Shown in pieces: positions 46,481 to 59,701 of a stretch of 64,000 nucleotides of DNA. A model generated the notes under the pieces. It saw only the letters and a program-made list of their open reading frames with translations, did not search any database and was not told the origin of the DNA. How positions within the stretch are numbered: the first letter of the stretch is position 1; every line of letters begins with the position of its first letter. The DNA comes from Amaurobius ferox (taxonomy: Eukaryota; Arthropoda; Arachnida; Araneae; Amaurobiidae): the NCBI GenBank assembly GCA_951213105.1, contig OX578140.1, positions 34,401,403-34,465,402 on the forward strand, in the 5' to 3' direction. The translations under genes and the position numbers were made by a program.

Positions 46481-48937
46481 CGAATTTACGTGTCGATGCA
46501 TTACACCACGAGTTAATGCTAGTAATAAGGACGACATTAAGTACGCTGCTAACAAAATCCAAAACAGACTTGAAGGTATGTGTTCCTCAAATATGATATC
46601 TAGTCCTAACCACATTTTAAGCATTTTCATACTGGTCTCACATGGTCCCTCCGAAGAAATAATTAATGAGAAGAATAATTGTTATAATTAAATAATTAAG
46701 TATTTTATGTTGTTAATACATGTTTTATTGTTACAGTTAAAATGGCGTAATTCATTTAGAACTATATTAATAATAATTACTTTACAGAACTTGCGCGAAA
46801 GATAAATAATTGGAGGGTTAATAGCGGCACACAATGCAATGTACGAATAATAATAAGTTCCACTATGTACGATTTTACAGCCATGTTAAAAGATAGATAT
46901 TGTGTTGATGATAATTAAGCTAAAAGTTTAATTTTAAGTTTCGTTCCCCACAATAAATACATCGAAATTTGTATGTTTTAGATTATCTGATATATATTTC
47001 GCCGTATCCCAGAAAAAAATATTAGCAGAATTCTATAGTTTGGCAAATAGTTGTGTGTATGTCTTCGTATTCCAACATTTTTTAAAATTCATTATTCATT
47101 TTGTGATTTTTCAAGCAAACGCATAAAAGTTTTAAATGCATTTCCAGTAATTCAGTGCAATCGAGTTTTCTTCCTGGTGGACTTTTCTGCGTATGCAATT
47201 TAAGCTACGGCTTTTCTCCTAGAGAAATAATTCGGTGCTTTTCCTTTTATTCAGTTATTTATTTATTTATTTTTATTTTATGTTTTATTTTATTTCGTGC
47301 TTTCCATCATTGCGGAGCGCATGCGCAAGGGTTTGGATCGCAATTAAAGGACGGAGTGATTTGGAAATTGAGTAGTGGTGTATGTCAATGTATTATTTAA
47401 GTAGCGAGCTTTTAATTAGGACCCACCAAACGCCCTGCAATTTGTTGTAGTAAGTAAATATTATCCTGAGGTAAGTCATTTATGTTAGTAAATTACATTT
47501 ATTCAGGGCTAAGTTAAAGTTACTGAATTTTAAAACATACTTTATTTCTAACCGATTTCGTATCTGCTATAGCTAACTCGAGAAGAAATGAATATCTATA
47601 AATAATGATTTTGAGTTTCCGAAACAACTTTTTGTAGTAGTTTATTTGCATCCATAGATATATATCTGAATAAATATATGTTCCAGAATTATGCGTATAT
47701 TTTTATAACACGATGTAAACTAAGTAAACAACATGGAATGCTTCCTGTGGTGCACAAACAAAAACATTTATTGAAGGTAATTAAACAGATTGCTTTGATA
47801 CTTTGAAATGCCGCTAATAACCCATCATTTAAATCTTTAGTACGAGTTCCTGGAATATAATATATTAACATATACTACACACAATTAACTGCACCCATTT
47901 TAACTTTAAATTAACATCATTTATTAAGAACATTCTATTCATTATTAAATTAATTACAACATTTATTAATACATATATTTAAGGAGGAGATTAGGTATGT
48001 GAGACCAGGCATACAAAAATTCCTAAACTGACTGTGACCTTTTATAATCTGATTTAGGCTCATACCTTCTTGTTGTCGCTAGATGTTTGTGGATCATTGG
48101 TTGTTGCACCATCCCATCATCATTGCACTGCATGAGAATCTTGATACGTCTCTTTATGCATCTGTGCCGATTTTTATGCATATCTGCATCCCGACTCTAA
48201 CTGCCATTACCAACTATATTCTCATCTATTTTGTTCATCTCTGTAGAACTTTTTGCATGTCTATTTCGACTTTAACTGCTATATCTCATCATTGTAGTCG
48301 CCTCTTACTGTAGTAGCCTGTTACTGTCTTTTTGTCTCTGTAGTAGCTATGTAAAGCCATCTACCGGTTGCCACCTCTTTTTGCCTGAAGACTGATACCA
48401 TTGTTTGACCTCAGGTTGACGCGATAATGCTCCCTTATTGGTTAACATTTTAACCAATCCCATGGGTTTTCCTTTAGTCTCCAGTAGCTGCTCCGGCTCG
48501 ACCAAACCTGTACTTGAATTCCCTTATTTATGGCATTACTGGCATCTCGGGTCAGCGCTGTGATACATTGGCGTCTTCTGTGATACATTGGCCTGCTGGA
48601 TATCATAAATCCATATATAAACTTGTCTATGTGAATTCTCTCACACTTCCTTTCACTTAAATTTTCAGCTTCTTAAAATGTAATAATTTTCAAATTTAGA
48701 AAATTGATTGCACTTTGTAAATGTTTCCACGAAAATTAATAAAGTAAGTGGTTTAAACACGTTAAGTGCGCGAGTAAAAACTATTTCGAAAGTTAGACAG
48801 TCCTTTTAAGAATTATGAATACGGCGTGCAGAGGCATAGAAATGTAAATGTACTATTCCAGAATATTTTATGCATAAATTTAAATAGTAAATTATTCCTG
48901 CTAAAATATATCTTCCAAAATCGGATTAGACTGATTT
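46481..48937. other. Non-coding stretch, possible decayed LTR at about 48000-48610
   Basis: 48000-48610 is pyrimidine-rich and less AT-rich, with a tandem tctgtgatacattgg (near 48558 and 48578). No partner LTR or coding remnant was found. The rest is AT-rich without features. Confidence 0.25.
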
Positions 48938-49730
48938 TTACTTTCCCTGCAATAGATGGTAATGTATAGGGGAAGTATTCTATTCGTGTCGAAAATCGCT
49001 CGAATTTTTGACGGATCTAACACGTTTTCGGACTTCTAAAACACGAGAAGACTATTTTTAGCGCCAAGTCTGTGTGTGTGTCTGTATGTTTGTTTGTCTG
49101 TGCAATACATGTATCTATTCTAACTTATCCACTCTTATTTCACAAAATTTTATACGTAAGTTACTTATGCGTGACACTGCTGATTAGATGTTGGTACGAT
49201 TATTATAAATAATCTGCCTCTTTTTGCGAAATGGCCCGCAAAAAGCCGCATGCATTCACTCTAGCTAAATAACTAATTAACCAAATTTCACAAAATTGAG
49301 TAAATAAGAAACTTGAAGGTTAGACTGGTGCTGATTGGATTTCGGTACGATTCCGAATAACCCTGCCTTTTTTTTACCAAATAGTCCGTAAAAATCATCG
49401 AAATCTAAAATAAAGGCTACGCATGCTCAAATGTCTCAATAAATTCTAGTTTTATACGTACATCTTGACGATGGTAGGAATAAGACTAACTTCATTACTT
49501 TAGGACTAACCGTTCTCGATATATTTTAGTTCTTTCGCATTTTTGCAACACCGCTTTTGAAAAAATGCCCAGTTACCGTATAAAAACGAAAATAGAATTT
49601 AAAGCGCAAATGCTGCGTTATTTTGTGCAATTAAACTCAATTTAGCGAATTATTCAAAAAATTAAAAAGAAATTGAATTCCAGTCTGCAGAGAAAGTTGT
49701 GTGCTGCCCATATCAGATTTTTATAGACAC
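48938..49730 (+). mobile_element. Diverged family B element (B'), plus strand
   Basis: Starts at actttccctgcaatagatgg followed by taatgtataggggaagtatt and ends at gtgctgcccatatcagattt. Inside, a segment of about 150-170 bp containing ctgattagatgttggtacga or ctgattggatttcggtacga occurs twice (about 49130-49250 and 49270-49430). The inverted relative at 62926-63735 has the same arrangement. Confidence 0.75.
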
Positions 49731-50341
49731 ATTGTCCTTAAAATATAACTAAATGTGCGATCATCACAGTCGCCCAAGACGTCCCACAAAGGCGTCAGTC
49801 TCAGATATGAATCAATGAAAGATATTTTACTCATTCATTCATCTTCCTGCAGACTACTGGGTGTGTCAAGCACCCATTTGTCTTCATGCGGCATATGCAG
49901 GATGATAGATCGGGCCTGTAAAAATACTGTCTCCTCTTTATCATGTAAGATGAAAAACGTATTAATGAAATTCGTGGAGGGAGAGAAGAATTTTCTTTTG
50001 AAATAGATATTTTAAATTTTATTTTTAATTTTCCAGGAAAGTGTATATTACACATAATATAGATGTTATATGTAAAATACATTTCGTTTAATCATATGAA
50101 ATCTAATTTCTTTGGAGTGCAGGATGGTGGTGGTGTAAGTGCATTTTCCGCAAGTGATTTAACAAATAAGATTTATTTAATTGCTAATTGTCTTCATTTT
50201 ATAGATTTGGGGAAACTTTTAGTTCAGTTTTCTTGTTGTTATTGATAGCCGATGAAAGTTGGTTTTTGAATCTGTTCGATTCATTAATTTGTTTTGTTAC
50301 TGTCTAATTCTTGTAATTATGTTATTTTTGTTATCTCTTTT
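49731..50341. other. Non-coding stretch
   Basis: Overlapping 60-83 codon frames on both strands without recognised domains. Confidence 0.35.
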
Positions 50342-50575
50342 GTCGGCGTGGTGGCCGAACGGTCAAGGCGAGCGTTTCCAGCGATCGATCGGCCGCCGCA
50401 TTGTGGGTTCGAGTCCCATGTAAGACATGGATGTTGTGTGATATGGGCGCAGTGTGCTCCGCACCCTCTGGTGCGCCTGGGGCAACGTCCAAGGACGGCG
50501 AAATGGCTCACGATTACGGCCGAATATAGGGCAAATGACGAAGAGTCTAGTGCCTGACCATTGGAAAAAAATTTT
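50342..50575 (+). mobile_element. SINE with tRNA-Leu/Ser-like head
   Basis: The A-box region gtggccgaacggtcaaggcg (50350-50369) is typical of class II tRNAs (Leu or Ser). It is followed at suitable distance by the B box gggttcgagtccc (50405-50417). The anticodon region does not fold as a tRNA, so this is a SINE head. A GC-rich body follows, ending in an A/T-rich tail at about 50563-50580. It stands out sharply from the AT-rich flanks. The 87- and 64-codon frames inside are by-products. Confidence 0.85.
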
Positions 50576-50713
50576 ATTTCTTTTTAGACACTTGTATTTA
50601 TACAGTAATTTATTCGATTTTTTTTATTAATTGATGAAAGAACTAATATAGTTTCCAAAATCGGATGGATAATCCATTTTTGTTATCCACATACTTTCAT
50701 TCTTAATATGCAC

Positions 50714-50900
50714 TAGCAGCATACCCGTTCTTCGTACGGAGTATATAATATAAAGAAACTTATAATTCGCAATCATGTGCACATTCTGTTAAAATATTAA
50801 ATTTATTGCTGCTAAAGAGGAGTTTAAGAATATCTGTTCTCACTATGCAAAATTATCTTCACGGACAGATTTGAAGAATAACACATCATGGCCCCTTTTG
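50714..50900 (-). mobile_element. Helitron-like unit D, minus-strand copy with CTAG end
   Basis: On the minus strand it carries the gaagataattttgcatagtg block of D1. It ends with hairpin ccgtacgaagaacgg (complement of 50724-50738), a short spacer and CTAG (50713-50716) followed by T. This is the best preserved Helitron-type end in the window. Confidence 0.7.
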
Positions 50901-51552
50901 TAAGCAAATTTACAAAAAAAGGGAATTGAATCAATATATGCAACCCCGTACTACTTATATTGTCACAGATTAGAAAATATGCCAGTGTGTTAATAGAAGA
51001 TTACCCGTATTACAATATGAATCTCAAAAATATTTGCTAAAATAAAAGAGATGACGTAATAAATTGAAAATATCAATAATCCCCGTGCTCTTTATACCAG
51101 AAGGTCATAATTGAATCCAATATATGCCAATATATATCAAAACATATGCCAATATACCTGTACTACTTATATTCTCGTAGATTAAAAGATATACCCGTGT
51201 ATTTGTAAAAGATTACTCGTACAACGTACAATATATAAGTTTAAACAATTTTTGTCATAATAAAACAATGGCATAATAACTTGAATATATCAATAATCCC
51301 TGAATCAATAATCCTAGAAAATATCAATAATAATAATGTTTAAACCTGAAGACCGTAATTGATATTATACAGTCAAAAATGATATAAGAAAAATCAAATC
51401 GTTTTTTTCTAATATATATTTTTATATCAATTTATTTATTATTCAAATCGAAAAAATAATAATTAAAATTAAGACAGATTTAATTTAATTGCGTTTCTGA
51501 GCAACATGATATAAGATAGATACTTCAGAATCTGAGTAAGCATAGTAGTATC
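50901..51552. other. AT-rich stretch with loose internal repetition
   Basis: Words such as tactacttatattctcgtag/ttgtcacag and aaatatcaataatccc recur at 50947/51164 and 51062/51285, spaced about 220 bp, suggesting an old tandem duplication. No gene. Confidence 0.45.
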
Positions 51553-51790
51553 AGGAAGCCAATCTGAGGTAAAAATATCAGGAGGGCCAGTCAGATTATC
51601 AGTTGCATGTCAATCTGGCATTAATGGGTGGAGAATGCAGAGTCCATTTAGACAAAAAGAGCTTGCGAATACGTCTCAGCTCAACGGTACAGTATCAGCT
51701 GGCCAGTCCGGAGATCCAGAGTTCGATTCCTGGTTAAGACAGCAAGGTTCTTTACAATAAAATGCAAGTAATATGCCCATCTAAAATATT
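51553..51790 (+). mobile_element. tRNA-like-bearing repeat (SINE T), copy 2
   Basis: Matches the minus-strand copy at 21905: ctgaggtaaaa, agtcagatt, gggtggagaatgcagagtcc and agagctt lie upstream. Then comes a tRNA-like unit (about 51671-51742) with A box agctcaacggta (51678-51689) and B box agttcgattcc (51720-51730), and finally gacagcaaggttctttacaa. The tRNA-like unit is near the 3' end. Confidence 0.75.
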
Positions 51791-54036
51791 TAATCATATT
51801 TTTTTTCTTGAAAATTAGACATGTACATGTCAACTTAAATATTGATTTGCACCTTAGTGGCATTTACTTAAAGCAAAAAAATTGTTAGTAAAAGTAACAT
51901 ATCAACGAGAACTTGGATAAATCTTTCAGATAATTCCTACTTTCTTTACTGCGTTTGTATCGAAAGTTAAGTTATTTTGTGCAATGTAGTTATAGTAGTG
52001 ATCATACGAGATAGCAATGACACAAATGATAACTTCGTTATAACTTGATATTAATTACAATTGAAATTAAATTTAATTGAAAATAATTTCATAGAAACCA
52101 CTTCAGTTTTCCTTAGCCATAGCGCCCTCTAGTGGAGATTTATTTCTAACAATAAGTGTACTTAAACAATATGCACTTACACAATATTCACAAAATATTC
52201 ATTTTTTTAATATATGTATCTATTTTAAATCAAAAACATGCTATATCTAAGAACGTTGCATGTTATTGTCTCATAAATCATGTTATTCACGTTTTAAGAA
52301 AAATAGCTATTCTCTTAGCTACTTAGCAGAATAATCTTTTTAATTCTATATATACGAATATTATTTTAATTGAGATGAACGAATTGCTTTTTATATCTTG
52401 GTCCAATATCAACTTCGAAAATAAACAATCCTCCGTACCGTAATCGTACAAAGCTGGATTCAATTTGCGAATTTGTTTCGATAAATTTCGTGCACACAGG
52501 CAGACAGACATACACACACTCATCGTAAAAAAATGACACAGCCTTATTCAGAAATATTTCTTGAAACCCAAGAGTTGGATTTTTGACACAATCGCAATGC
52601 TTTCAAGTATTTCAAATAAAAATCTCATCTCAAAATATTCCAAAACGATTTTTTTCACACACGTACAATTTATTCAAAAATGGAAGTATACCCTTACAGT
52701 TCACGTTAGAATAACTGAATAATAAACTTAAGTGAATATGAATAAATAAAAGAAAGTTAGACATTTTTTCCATATTTTATAAAAAGGCTACTGGGTGTGG
52801 CAAAGGGAAATCAATCTTGAGTCTGTACGTGTAAGATTCCAGAAGATATGTGGAAGAAAGAATTATCTTTTATTGTATCGCTGAACAAATATCGGAGAAA
52901 ATTTGGCGTATTACGGCTTAGCTTCAATTAGTGAAAGTGAAATGTGTTCGCTTGGAATGAACTTCGAAATAATTGTAATTCCTAATCAAAGCTCAAAAAT
53001 TCATTATAAAGTGTATTATTGAATTAAATTTATTATATAAGTAATATCCTATAACAATAAATTCAAATAGCAAATATGTTGTATATATTTTTTGTGTACT
53101 GTTTGTTCATAAGCAACATTATGTCATTTTCTTTAAATTGATATTTAGAAAAATATAGCGCTTGCTTGTTATCGTGATGAAAGATTTAATTGTATTTTTT
53201 TTTAATAATATGTCACCACCATTGCGTCTGAAAACTCGAAACATGTACGCGATTACCTGCATTAAAATTAAAATAACAAGATACATTTAAAAAAACGATG
53301 ATAAAAATTGTTGATTTATATACTGAAAAATATACAGACTTTTAATTCTATATAAAATTTCAGTAAAATAAATAAAAAGCGTCTTTTTTGGCAATTCTTT
53401 GCCACACTGTTATACATTCACTTATTTCTGTAATATTGTAAGTGTACTTATTATGTGGCAAAATAAAATGTATTATTATTATTTTTTTAAAGCTTGCAAT
53501 ACATGCACCTTGAATGGTGTATTTCTTTTTAAATGACAGTCATTTCTTTTTTATTTAAGATTTAAGAATAATTATATAGCAGATATTCTTTAAAATGTAT
53601 ATTTACCTAATATATTTGTTATAATTTTTGCATCGAACTTTTGAGGATTCCTTCGTATTTTTTTAAAATGTTAAACTTAGTAAGTTTTGATAATTTACAG
53701 ATTTCACTAAAACTACAAAATTTCTTTCGAATTTTTCGATTCCTACCTACTAAACGTGTTCACATTCTGATACACACTATATTTGAATTAAGTTTCGAGT
53801 TAAACATTGTATGAATCTGTAGGAAACAAGCTATAAAATTTGTTTATTAACAAAAGAGCCTATCAAGCTCTTTAAATGGTCCAACGTGATTTATTACAGA
53901 TTTAAATTCAAATTATTGATCACCTACATCCTCATTTAAACCGAGAGTAAATAAAAACGTATAATAATAAGTAGTTATCGAAAACAAATACACTATTTTT
54001 TATCACAGGTAGACGTTCTCAAACTGTTTGAAATAT
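51791..54036. other. AT-rich non-coding stretch
   Basis: 51960-52085 faintly resembles the flanks of the 45-bp minisatellite (atgacacaaatgataa). No gene or RNA recognised. Confidence 0.4.
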
Positions 54037-54175
54037 TGATTTTCGTTTTATAGAGCTTTACTATTTCGTTTAGATGTACAAAAATTCATATTGACGGAAA
54101 GATTAGAGGAAGCTTTTTAACAATACATAGAAAACACATTACACTCGCTCAGCTGAAAATGGAAAAAGCAATAAT
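54037..54175 (+). repeat. Dispersed repeat F, copy 1
   Basis: Shares ttgattttcgttt, ttgacggaaagattagag and catagaaaacacattac with 56237-56365. Confidence 0.5.
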
Positions 54176-56236
54176 ATCGGTAGATGAATCGAAATGGCGA
54201 TCGATGGCACTGACTGCCATCATTGTTTTTATGCAATCTGACATTGACTTAGATTAGTCTCATCAGAAATAATCATTTGCAAAGAAATGGCTATTATGGA
54301 ATATACATCATGGTTCATTGTTTTAACTGTATTATTACATTTGTTTTGCAGACTATTGTATGAATAATGCTGTTGTCCCAGACAATTTTCGAATCATTTT
54401 TTAATTTAACGTAGCGCGGAATTTGTTGATCTCCCCAGAGATTCGCCAATGAGCGGTAAATAAAAAGTTTCTTAGTCTCACTGGAAGGTATTCGCTGTTT
54501 TGTACGTCAAAAAGACGAAACCTATTCACGAATGCTGGTATCTGCAATAGGATCACAAACCTAGCTTTGAAGATACCTCCACTAGGCGGGGATTATTTGG
54601 GGATACTTTCGTAATAGTTTATAAATAGAATAAATTATGCTACACAATCACAGTATATAAGGTAGGGTTTCAAATAATGATTGGTGTCCATTGAGTTTGT
54701 GGGGAAGGTCCAAAAGGCACCAATTAATGCCTCGACTTAGAGACATATTTAACCCAAAGCTATTACACTTGCCTCCTTCTTTATAGCTCTGCAATAAAAT
54801 CTCTGCACTTTCAAGTTGGTGATTTTGCTTCCTGACTATATTGATTACCTTGGACGAGAACGAAATATTCTTTGTACTATCATTTCCAATAATTCAATTT
54901 CTTGAAATTTACATATGCATTATACAGATATACTTTCTGTACTCTTCATGAGATGGAGTCAGAAGGCAATTGAATATGACTCAAGTTGAAATAAGGTTTT
55001 TAAAAATGTGTTGCATTTCTTCACCATACACGGGATTAGCCACTTCTCATAACTGCCGCCTGACCTCTAAGTCTTTTCAGATTAATACACCTCTCAGACT
55101 CCTCATCTGCAACTCTACAATTATGTACAGCAATTGAAAACCCACGGGAGGAGAAGTACTGTAGCGAATACTCATAAGGCCGTATTAAATACTTTGAGTT
55201 GGACTATATGTATATTTGCTATCAATTTTGAATTTTTATTTAAATTCATATTAGCATTGATACACCTATCTAATTATCAGTATCTCAAAATGAATACACA
55301 TTTACTGGCCACTCAAATTTTCAAATATTTTTATCGAGCATAATTAGTTTAATTATGTTAAGTTGTGGATCTAGTTATTAAATCATAAACAGGACATTCA
55401 TAAATAAAATGCCTCTGTCTAGTTGTAGATGGACCTTATTTAAAATAAATAGGCAGACTCTTTAAAATGTATATAAGCAATTTTTTTTAAAAAGTATATT
55501 GGTTTCATATATTTTCAATAGGTCTCAATTCAGCGTTACGAATGATGGAAATTATTAAAATGTGAGTTCGGCACCACTTTTAATGGTTGACTTATCGAAA
55601 TTGTGTACTGGTTGTGACGTTTGTTATAGTTTTTCTACATTGGAAGTATGTATATAAAATAATGATGCTATCAATTTCTTTTGACGGTTTTTTTTATAGC
55701 TTAAAAGCCATTTCATGATCTTTGTGCTGCGAAAATAGTTTTTGAATTATTAATAAATAAGTTAAGTCACTTTAAATATATTTTTTAATGTTACATGGCT
55801 ATAGTTTAAACACTTTTTATATCCAATCATTCTCATTTGCCAGTAATTAATATTTTTCAAATGGCATAAAATTAACTTTTTTCGTATGGCAACATAACTG
55901 TTGGCTAAAATCTCATCGAAACATTGCCATTTAGAAATAAAAGCCACAAAAATAAACCCTTTGGCCGATTAAAAAAAATAATGTACCGCGCAAATCCGCA
56001 CGCTACGCCCTTCCATTTCATACACAGTTTATATTTCTGATTTGAGTATGAATTGAGGTTTCGCATACACAGAAAAATATATAGAACATAATTCCCTAAA
56101 ATATGTTAAATGATCTGGAAGGGAATACATCTTTTGGTAAGTCTTTAACATAAACGGAACTTTTAAAATATAGTGGAACTTAGAAAATTGATATTTTACT
56201 ATATTTCCTGTTTCTTAATTCCAGAAATAAATCAAT
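54176..56236. other. AT-rich non-coding stretch
   Basis: Open frames at 55134 and 55762 are short and unrecognised. Confidence 0.4.
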
Positions 56237-56365
56237 TGATTTTCGTTTCACAAGTTCTTTACTGCTTCACTTAAGAGCAAAGATACCCTTATTGACAAAC
56301 CGATTAGAGAATCTTCGTAAAGGTATATAGAAAACACATTACTTCATATTTTGGCAAGACTGAGT
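56237..56365 (+). repeat. Dispersed repeat F, copy 2
   Basis: Diverged partner of 54037-54175, with ttgattttcgtttcacaag, ttgacaaaccgattagag and tatagaaaacacattac. Confidence 0.5.
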
Positions 56366-56654
56366 AAGTGTCTGTAAATTATATGAACTAGCGATCGATA
56401 ATTCACAGAAGATGATCGGGAGGTTTCATCTAGAATTTGAGATTTTGCGCTGAACAACTTCAGTATAAGAAATGAATATTAAGAAATAAACAATGATGTG
56501 GTGGATAAACAAATCAGAAAATATTGATTAAAGAAGAGTACATTATTTAAAATATTTTCTTTATATTATTCGTATTTATGTAGTAGACAGTTTTCTGAAA
56601 TTGTTCGTTATCCATTATTGACATATATTTTTATTTTCTCATATTAAGTCACAT

Positions 56655-57423
56655 AGTATAGAGAAAGTACTGTTTTTGCGAAAAATATTTTCGAATTCGA
56701 AATTTTAATGCCAGTATATGTTTTAAAACCTCCTGAATACGTTTTGACTATTTTTGGAGTGTTGTCTGTCCGTATGTCCGATGTCGGTCTCTTCTGTACA
56801 CCGTAGCAGTCAGCCATAAATATTAATGGATTTTCACAAAACTTTATTTCCAGCTTTGTTATAAAAACATTCTAGAAATAGATAGCATTTTTTTAATTCG
56901 AGGGAAAACTTCGAAATTTTCTATTTTTTTAACATAGCAGCATACGACAGAATTTGACATAATCACGCATAAAAGGGTTTATTTATGGCTCAATGATCAC
57001 GAAACTTAACAGTTTCAATCATTGTGAAAAATAAAATAACCACGTTACATTTTTTTTGGTTCCTGGCGTCATTAGTACCCTCTGGAGTAATCCCCCCAGG
57101 GGTACATTGTCAGGTATGGTATCAATTGAAAAAACAAGTTGAAACCCTTAATAGTGAAGGATAAGATGCTATAATTGCAATCCTTTGGACCCACGATAAA
57201 GATTTTTCAAGATATTTCTTGTAAAATTTGAAAAAAAAATGATGAGAAAGTCCAATTGAACCACACTTATGAAAATCCAGGTATCCAGATTTTCTTTTTT
57301 CATAGAGAATTTAACATTAAAACCGTCTTTCGTTAATGCTATAAGTTCTTGGGTTGGAGTCTATTTTAGCGCTTTTGGCTATTTTTTCGCATACGAAACC
57401 CACTTTCACTGGGTGATATAGTT
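56655..57423 (+). mobile_element. Family C element with hairpin 3' end
   Basis: Head: tatagagaaagtactg, tttcgaattcgaaatttt and ttttgactatttttggagtg (matching 42775-42885), then gtctgtccgtatgtcc. Body: ataatcacgcataaaagg, caatgatcacgaaac and accctctggagtaatc (matching 36450-36946). It ends with hairpin acccactttcactgggt (57398-57414) and gatatagttt, a decayed version of the CTAG-type Helitron end at 36942. No coding capacity. Confidence 0.65.
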
Positions 57424-58886
57424 TAAAAAGAAATCCGCACTGATACAGGCATGTTCGTTTTCACAGTCATACTCAACATTCAAATAAGAATTCTGTGCAT
57501 TTGAAGGAAACAGATGAACTGTACCACCGTGTTGGGATTTTTTGACAGGTCTTGCTTTCCACATACGCGTTTTGTGCTTTCATGATGTCAATTTCTGTTA
57601 ATTAGATAATATTCTACAACATTGTAATTGATATTTTTATTCCATCTTGTTTCTTTACCGCGTTCGTGCGTCTACGTTCTCTAATTCTAGGCTACGGTTT
57701 ACTGAAATATATTTTATTCAATCAGGCATGGTCGCCTTACCATAAACCTAATGTATACACTCCTCATATATCTTTCCTTACAAAGTCATCGAGATGCTTA
57801 AGGACTTTCTCAGAAACCATCTATACAAACACTCTTAATGTCATTAATACCATATTCAATTAAAGTGAGATGAAATTATATTATGTACAGTGTAAGTTTC
57901 TGAAGTCTTCTAAAATTTTTTTTACGCTTTTTTAAAGCTTAAACACGTGAAAGAAATATTCCTTTAAACATGCAGTAAAGACAAGAGTAAAATATAGTCC
58001 AAACCATTTAAGAAAAGATTTTGTTTTGTAAGTTCAGTCCTAGGAATCCATCACCGAAGTTCCACAAAAGACTCAAGATAGCTGGAATTGGCATTTTCCT
58101 GGACGCTTTTCTCCGAATTTTGTCTGACTGCAGATAAAAAGGGAGGATAAAATATTGTGAACTTAAGTTTTCGCTAATCTAGTAATGTCCGAAAAGTCTA
58201 TTTTGGCGTGATTTGGGTAAATTTCAAGAAAATTAATTCGTAAAAACATATGTATTATCTTAGCCAAAATACATTTAACTCACGAATTACTTATTTTTAA
58301 ATTTTATTTAATTATACTGTAGAATAGAGGACGTGTCGTTTTTCGAATATTTTTGAATTCGAGATTTTGACATGAAAGACCTTCTTCTTCTTGTGCAATG
58401 TCAGCGTAAATCTAACTTTCGGAACGTCCTCTGTAGGCGAGTTACGTTACTATGAGCTTGGCTGTTGCCATCTTATTATAGTTCGTACTCGATCCGTTCG
58501 GATGGATGTTCTCAAAACTGTGAAGCACAGCATGTTGCCTAGTTACCATTGCAGATAATGTCAATTCCTAAAACAAAGGGGTAAAGCAAGGCCAATCAAG
58601 TTAGGGGGTTCAGTAGGAAGGCGTGTTTCCCAGAAGACATGTAAAAATAAATTTACCTATCTAGAAAAACAGACTTTGCACGCATGTAAACGTATTTGAA
58701 ATGTGAAGACTTGTGTGTACTTTTGTTCTTTTACTTTTCAACAATAAAATTATTTTAAATGGATATTCAAAATGAATTCTGTTGCTATAGGCACTTTAGT
58801 CAATTACTCATAGTGGTAGTATGAAGACAAAACATTAGTCGGTCATATCGTCCGCAACGTATTTAAGTTAGCTTTGTATTATGTAA
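57424..58886. other. Non-coding stretch
   Basis: 58319-58382 resembles the family C head (ttttgaattcgagattttga). 58400-58720 is a little less AT-rich but unidentified. The 65-codon frame at 57666-57863 has no recognised domain. Confidence 0.35.
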
Positions 58887-59110
58887 CTATATATGTAAAA
58901 TTGAAAGTCTGTCTATGTGTTTGTTTCATCATCATGTGATAACGCCTGCTCTGAATTTCGTGCAATTTTGCAGGTGTCTTTAGAATAGTCACACTTGAAT
59001 TTTAGTCTATGTTTCGAGTTCCTAGGAATAGGGACGTATGAGATATTAACAAAAAATCCTTCTACAGAAATAGAATTATGCAGCCGATATTTTATTCACA
59101 AATTTATATA
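58887..59110 (+). mobile_element. Possible Helitron 5' end fragment
   Basis: actatatatgtaaaattgaa followed by gtctgtctatgtgtttgttt and ttcgtgcaattttgcaggtg resembles the start of arthropod non-autonomous Helitrons. No matching 3' end could be assigned. Confidence 0.3.
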
Positions 59111-59315
59111 AGGAAAGCAGTTTTTATACGGTTTTTATTAATTTTTTTACGATTTAAATAGTAAAGAAATGAATATAAAAATACATTTATAAATGATTGT
59201 TATTGCATATATGATTGGATTACACTAATTGTTGATACTTTCATTTTTTCACGTCATCTGTCTACATTTTGACATATATTTATTTAATTCCATATGTTTT
59301 GTAATTTTTTTTACA

Positions 59316-59701
59316 AACGGGATAAAAATGCTGTATTCTTCAGATATGAATATGAAAATAATTTTGCATAGCGAGAACAGAGATAATTATATATTTTTTT
59401 AGGAGAATTAAATTAAATTTTTTGTAGAATGTTTTGAATAATAATACTACGCAAATTTGCATATATTTTTATTCACGGACAACGGCGGATATATCTGCTG
59501 TTATCTATATAAATAAAAGTGCAATTTGTGTTTTTATATATCTGTTTAGTATTTCAGAAAGCTAAAACTCATCTCTTTCTTTTTTGTTCGATTGATTGTA
59601 AAGTTTTTTATAGAAAGACTCCATAAAATAAAAATTCATCTCGAATTCTAAATTTTAAGTTTATTTATGCATTCCATACGAAGATTGTATATACTGATAG
59701 T
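59316..59701 (+). mobile_element. Helitron-like tandem pair D1-D2, second locus
   Basis: D1 part (59316-59503): cttcagatatgaatatgaa, aattttgcatagcgagaa and cggcggatatatctgctgtt. D2 (59504-59701): tctatataaataaaagtgca, actcatctctttc and a 3' end catacgaagattgtatatac then tgatag followed by T. The junction is the same as at 38364/38365. Confidence 0.6.

Noticed and set aside
48000..48610. Solo LTR starting at tgtgagaccagg
   Set aside because: No definite ca end, no target duplication and no second copy in the window.
50342..50427. A functional tRNA-Leu or tRNA-Ser gene
   Set aside because: A and B boxes fit, but the anticodon arm and acceptor pairing do not, and a SINE body follows directly.
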